Of a stretch of DNA of 14,724 nucleotides, positions 14,200 to 14,724 are shown piece by piece. Location: positions 4,075 through 18,798 of the forward strand of contig JABUTC010000004.1 in the NCBI GenBank assembly GCA_021442505.1. The letters run 5' to 3'. Position numbers and translations under genes: made by a program. The notes beneath the pieces are model-generated. The model was not told the DNA's origin, did no database searches, and saw nothing but the letters and a program-made list of their open reading frames with translations. Numbering within the stretch: the stretch's first letter is position 1; every line of letters starts with the position of its first letter. The DNA is from Mogibacterium sp. (GTDB taxonomy: Bacteria > Bacillota > Clostridia > Peptostreptococcales > Anaerovoracaceae).

Positions 14200-14724
14200 T
14201 ACCTTCTCCTGTTATATGCTTACGCGCCGCTCCAAGATGCGAAAGCGAACCTGTTACCAGAACAACTCCGCCATCCTTTTGCGCATCCGTTGTCGCCGCA
14301 TTTATTGCCATCTCTAATGTCTCATATACCTCTGCCTCGGTTTCATGTTCCGCAAAAACTTCGGCGAGTTCTTCCGGCGCCAGACTTCTGCTGCTGTCCG
14401 GAAGCTGTATTGCATATGCTTTTGTTATTATTCCGGCTAAAGTGCCTGCAACCTTGCGATAATCCTTGTCCGCAAAGATTCCCATCACCGCATGCACGTT
14501 TTTACCCCGGTAAAAATCTTCCAGTGCACTCCTGAGCGCCAGGGCTGCCGCAGGATTATGTGCTCCGTCCAGTATGAAGAGCGGTGCTCTGTTCAGAACC
14601 TCAAAGCGGGCAGGCCACTTTACGTTCTTAAGTCCCTGCTCTATGGAGCTTTCGCTGACTCTGAAGCCCAGCATGTCCAGCCTGCGTAATGCCGTCATTG
14701 CCGCAACGGCATTTTTCAGCTGAT
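14189..14724 (-). CDS. folC: Folylpolyglutamate / dihydrofolate synthase, C-terminal part (runs off right edge)
   Basis: About 178 C-terminal residues of a Mur-ligase-family enzyme of roughly 420. The frame continues to the window edge. It begins in the conserved (H)QLKNA-A---AL block and includes FILDGAHNPAAALALRSAL, the DGAHNP motif of the C-terminal domain, then a final VLVTGSLSHLGAAR, the usual FolC ending. FolC adds glutamate to dihydropteroate and extends the polyglutamate tail of folates. The ATP-binding P-loop would lie outside the window. The methionine at 14698 is internal. The stop (14191-14189) overlaps the folE start by 11 nt, and the gene is the first visible member of the operon. 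Confidence 0.95.
   Translation of the reverse strand, partial: QLKNAVAAMTALRRLDMLGFRVSESSIEQGLKNVKWPARFEVLNRAPLFILDGAHNPAAALALRSALEDFYRGKNVHAVMGIFADKDYRKVAGTLAGIITKAYAIQLPDSSRSLAPEELAEVFAEHETEAEVYETLEMAINAATTDAQKDGGVVLVTGSLSHLGAARKHITGEGNAE

Noticed and set aside
13918..14535. 205-codon plus-strand frame across folE and folC
   Set aside because: It lies opposite two intact, well-recognised genes, has no RBS support, and its translation resembles nothing known.

Overview
The window looks like a chromosomal housekeeping stretch from a low- to mid-GC Gram-positive anaerobe, most probably a member of class Clostridia (Lachnospiraceae, Anaerovoracaceae or a relative). The reasons are strong AGGAGG-type ribosome binding sites, AGA-rich arginine usage in well-expressed genes, a butyrate-kinase-family enzyme, a very long MacB-type ABC exporter with a giant ectodomain, and a FolB-FolK fusion inside a compact folate operon. 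The species cannot be named from the sequence alone. I saw no mobile element, CRISPR array, tRNA or rRNA.

Layout from left to right. (1) 1-1126, minus: the first 375 codons of tex, running off the left edge. (2) 1127-1259: a divergent promoter region. (3) 1260-4430, plus: a 1056-residue fused ATPase/FtsX-type permease, ending at a bidirectional terminator. (4) 4513-5703, minus: a class I/II aminotransferase with strongly biased codons. (5) 5704-5846: divergent promoters. (6) 5847-6986, plus: a divergent butyrate-kinase-family enzyme. It is followed after 26 nt by a polytopic membrane HD-GYP protein (7013-8308), and then by a 20-codon gene (8365-8427) for an amphipathic peptide with its own strong RBS and terminator. 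(7) 8503-10236 (start codon at 10237-10239), minus: an MsbA/BmrA-like half-transporter with a TTG start. It diverges from an EamA/DMT permease (10355-11266, plus). (8) 11320-14724, minus: a folate operon transcribed folC, folE, HD-domain gene, folP, folB-folK, with genes overlapping or within 30 nt of each other.

The folate block is the clearest functional unit. FolE makes dihydroneopterin triphosphate from GTP. FolB and FolK (one fused polypeptide) make and activate hydroxymethyl-dihydropterin. FolP joins it to p-aminobenzoate, and FolC adds glutamate. No Nudix-type FolQ is seen, and the only unassigned gene in the operon is an HD-superfamily metal phosphohydrolase placed between folE and folP. 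It is therefore a natural candidate for the missing dephosphorylation step between FolE and FolB.

The best candidates for undescribed biology are the 20-residue amphipathic peptide, which has some resemblance to SpoVM, and the folate-operon HD protein. The divergent active-site motifs of the butyrate-kinase-like protein come next.
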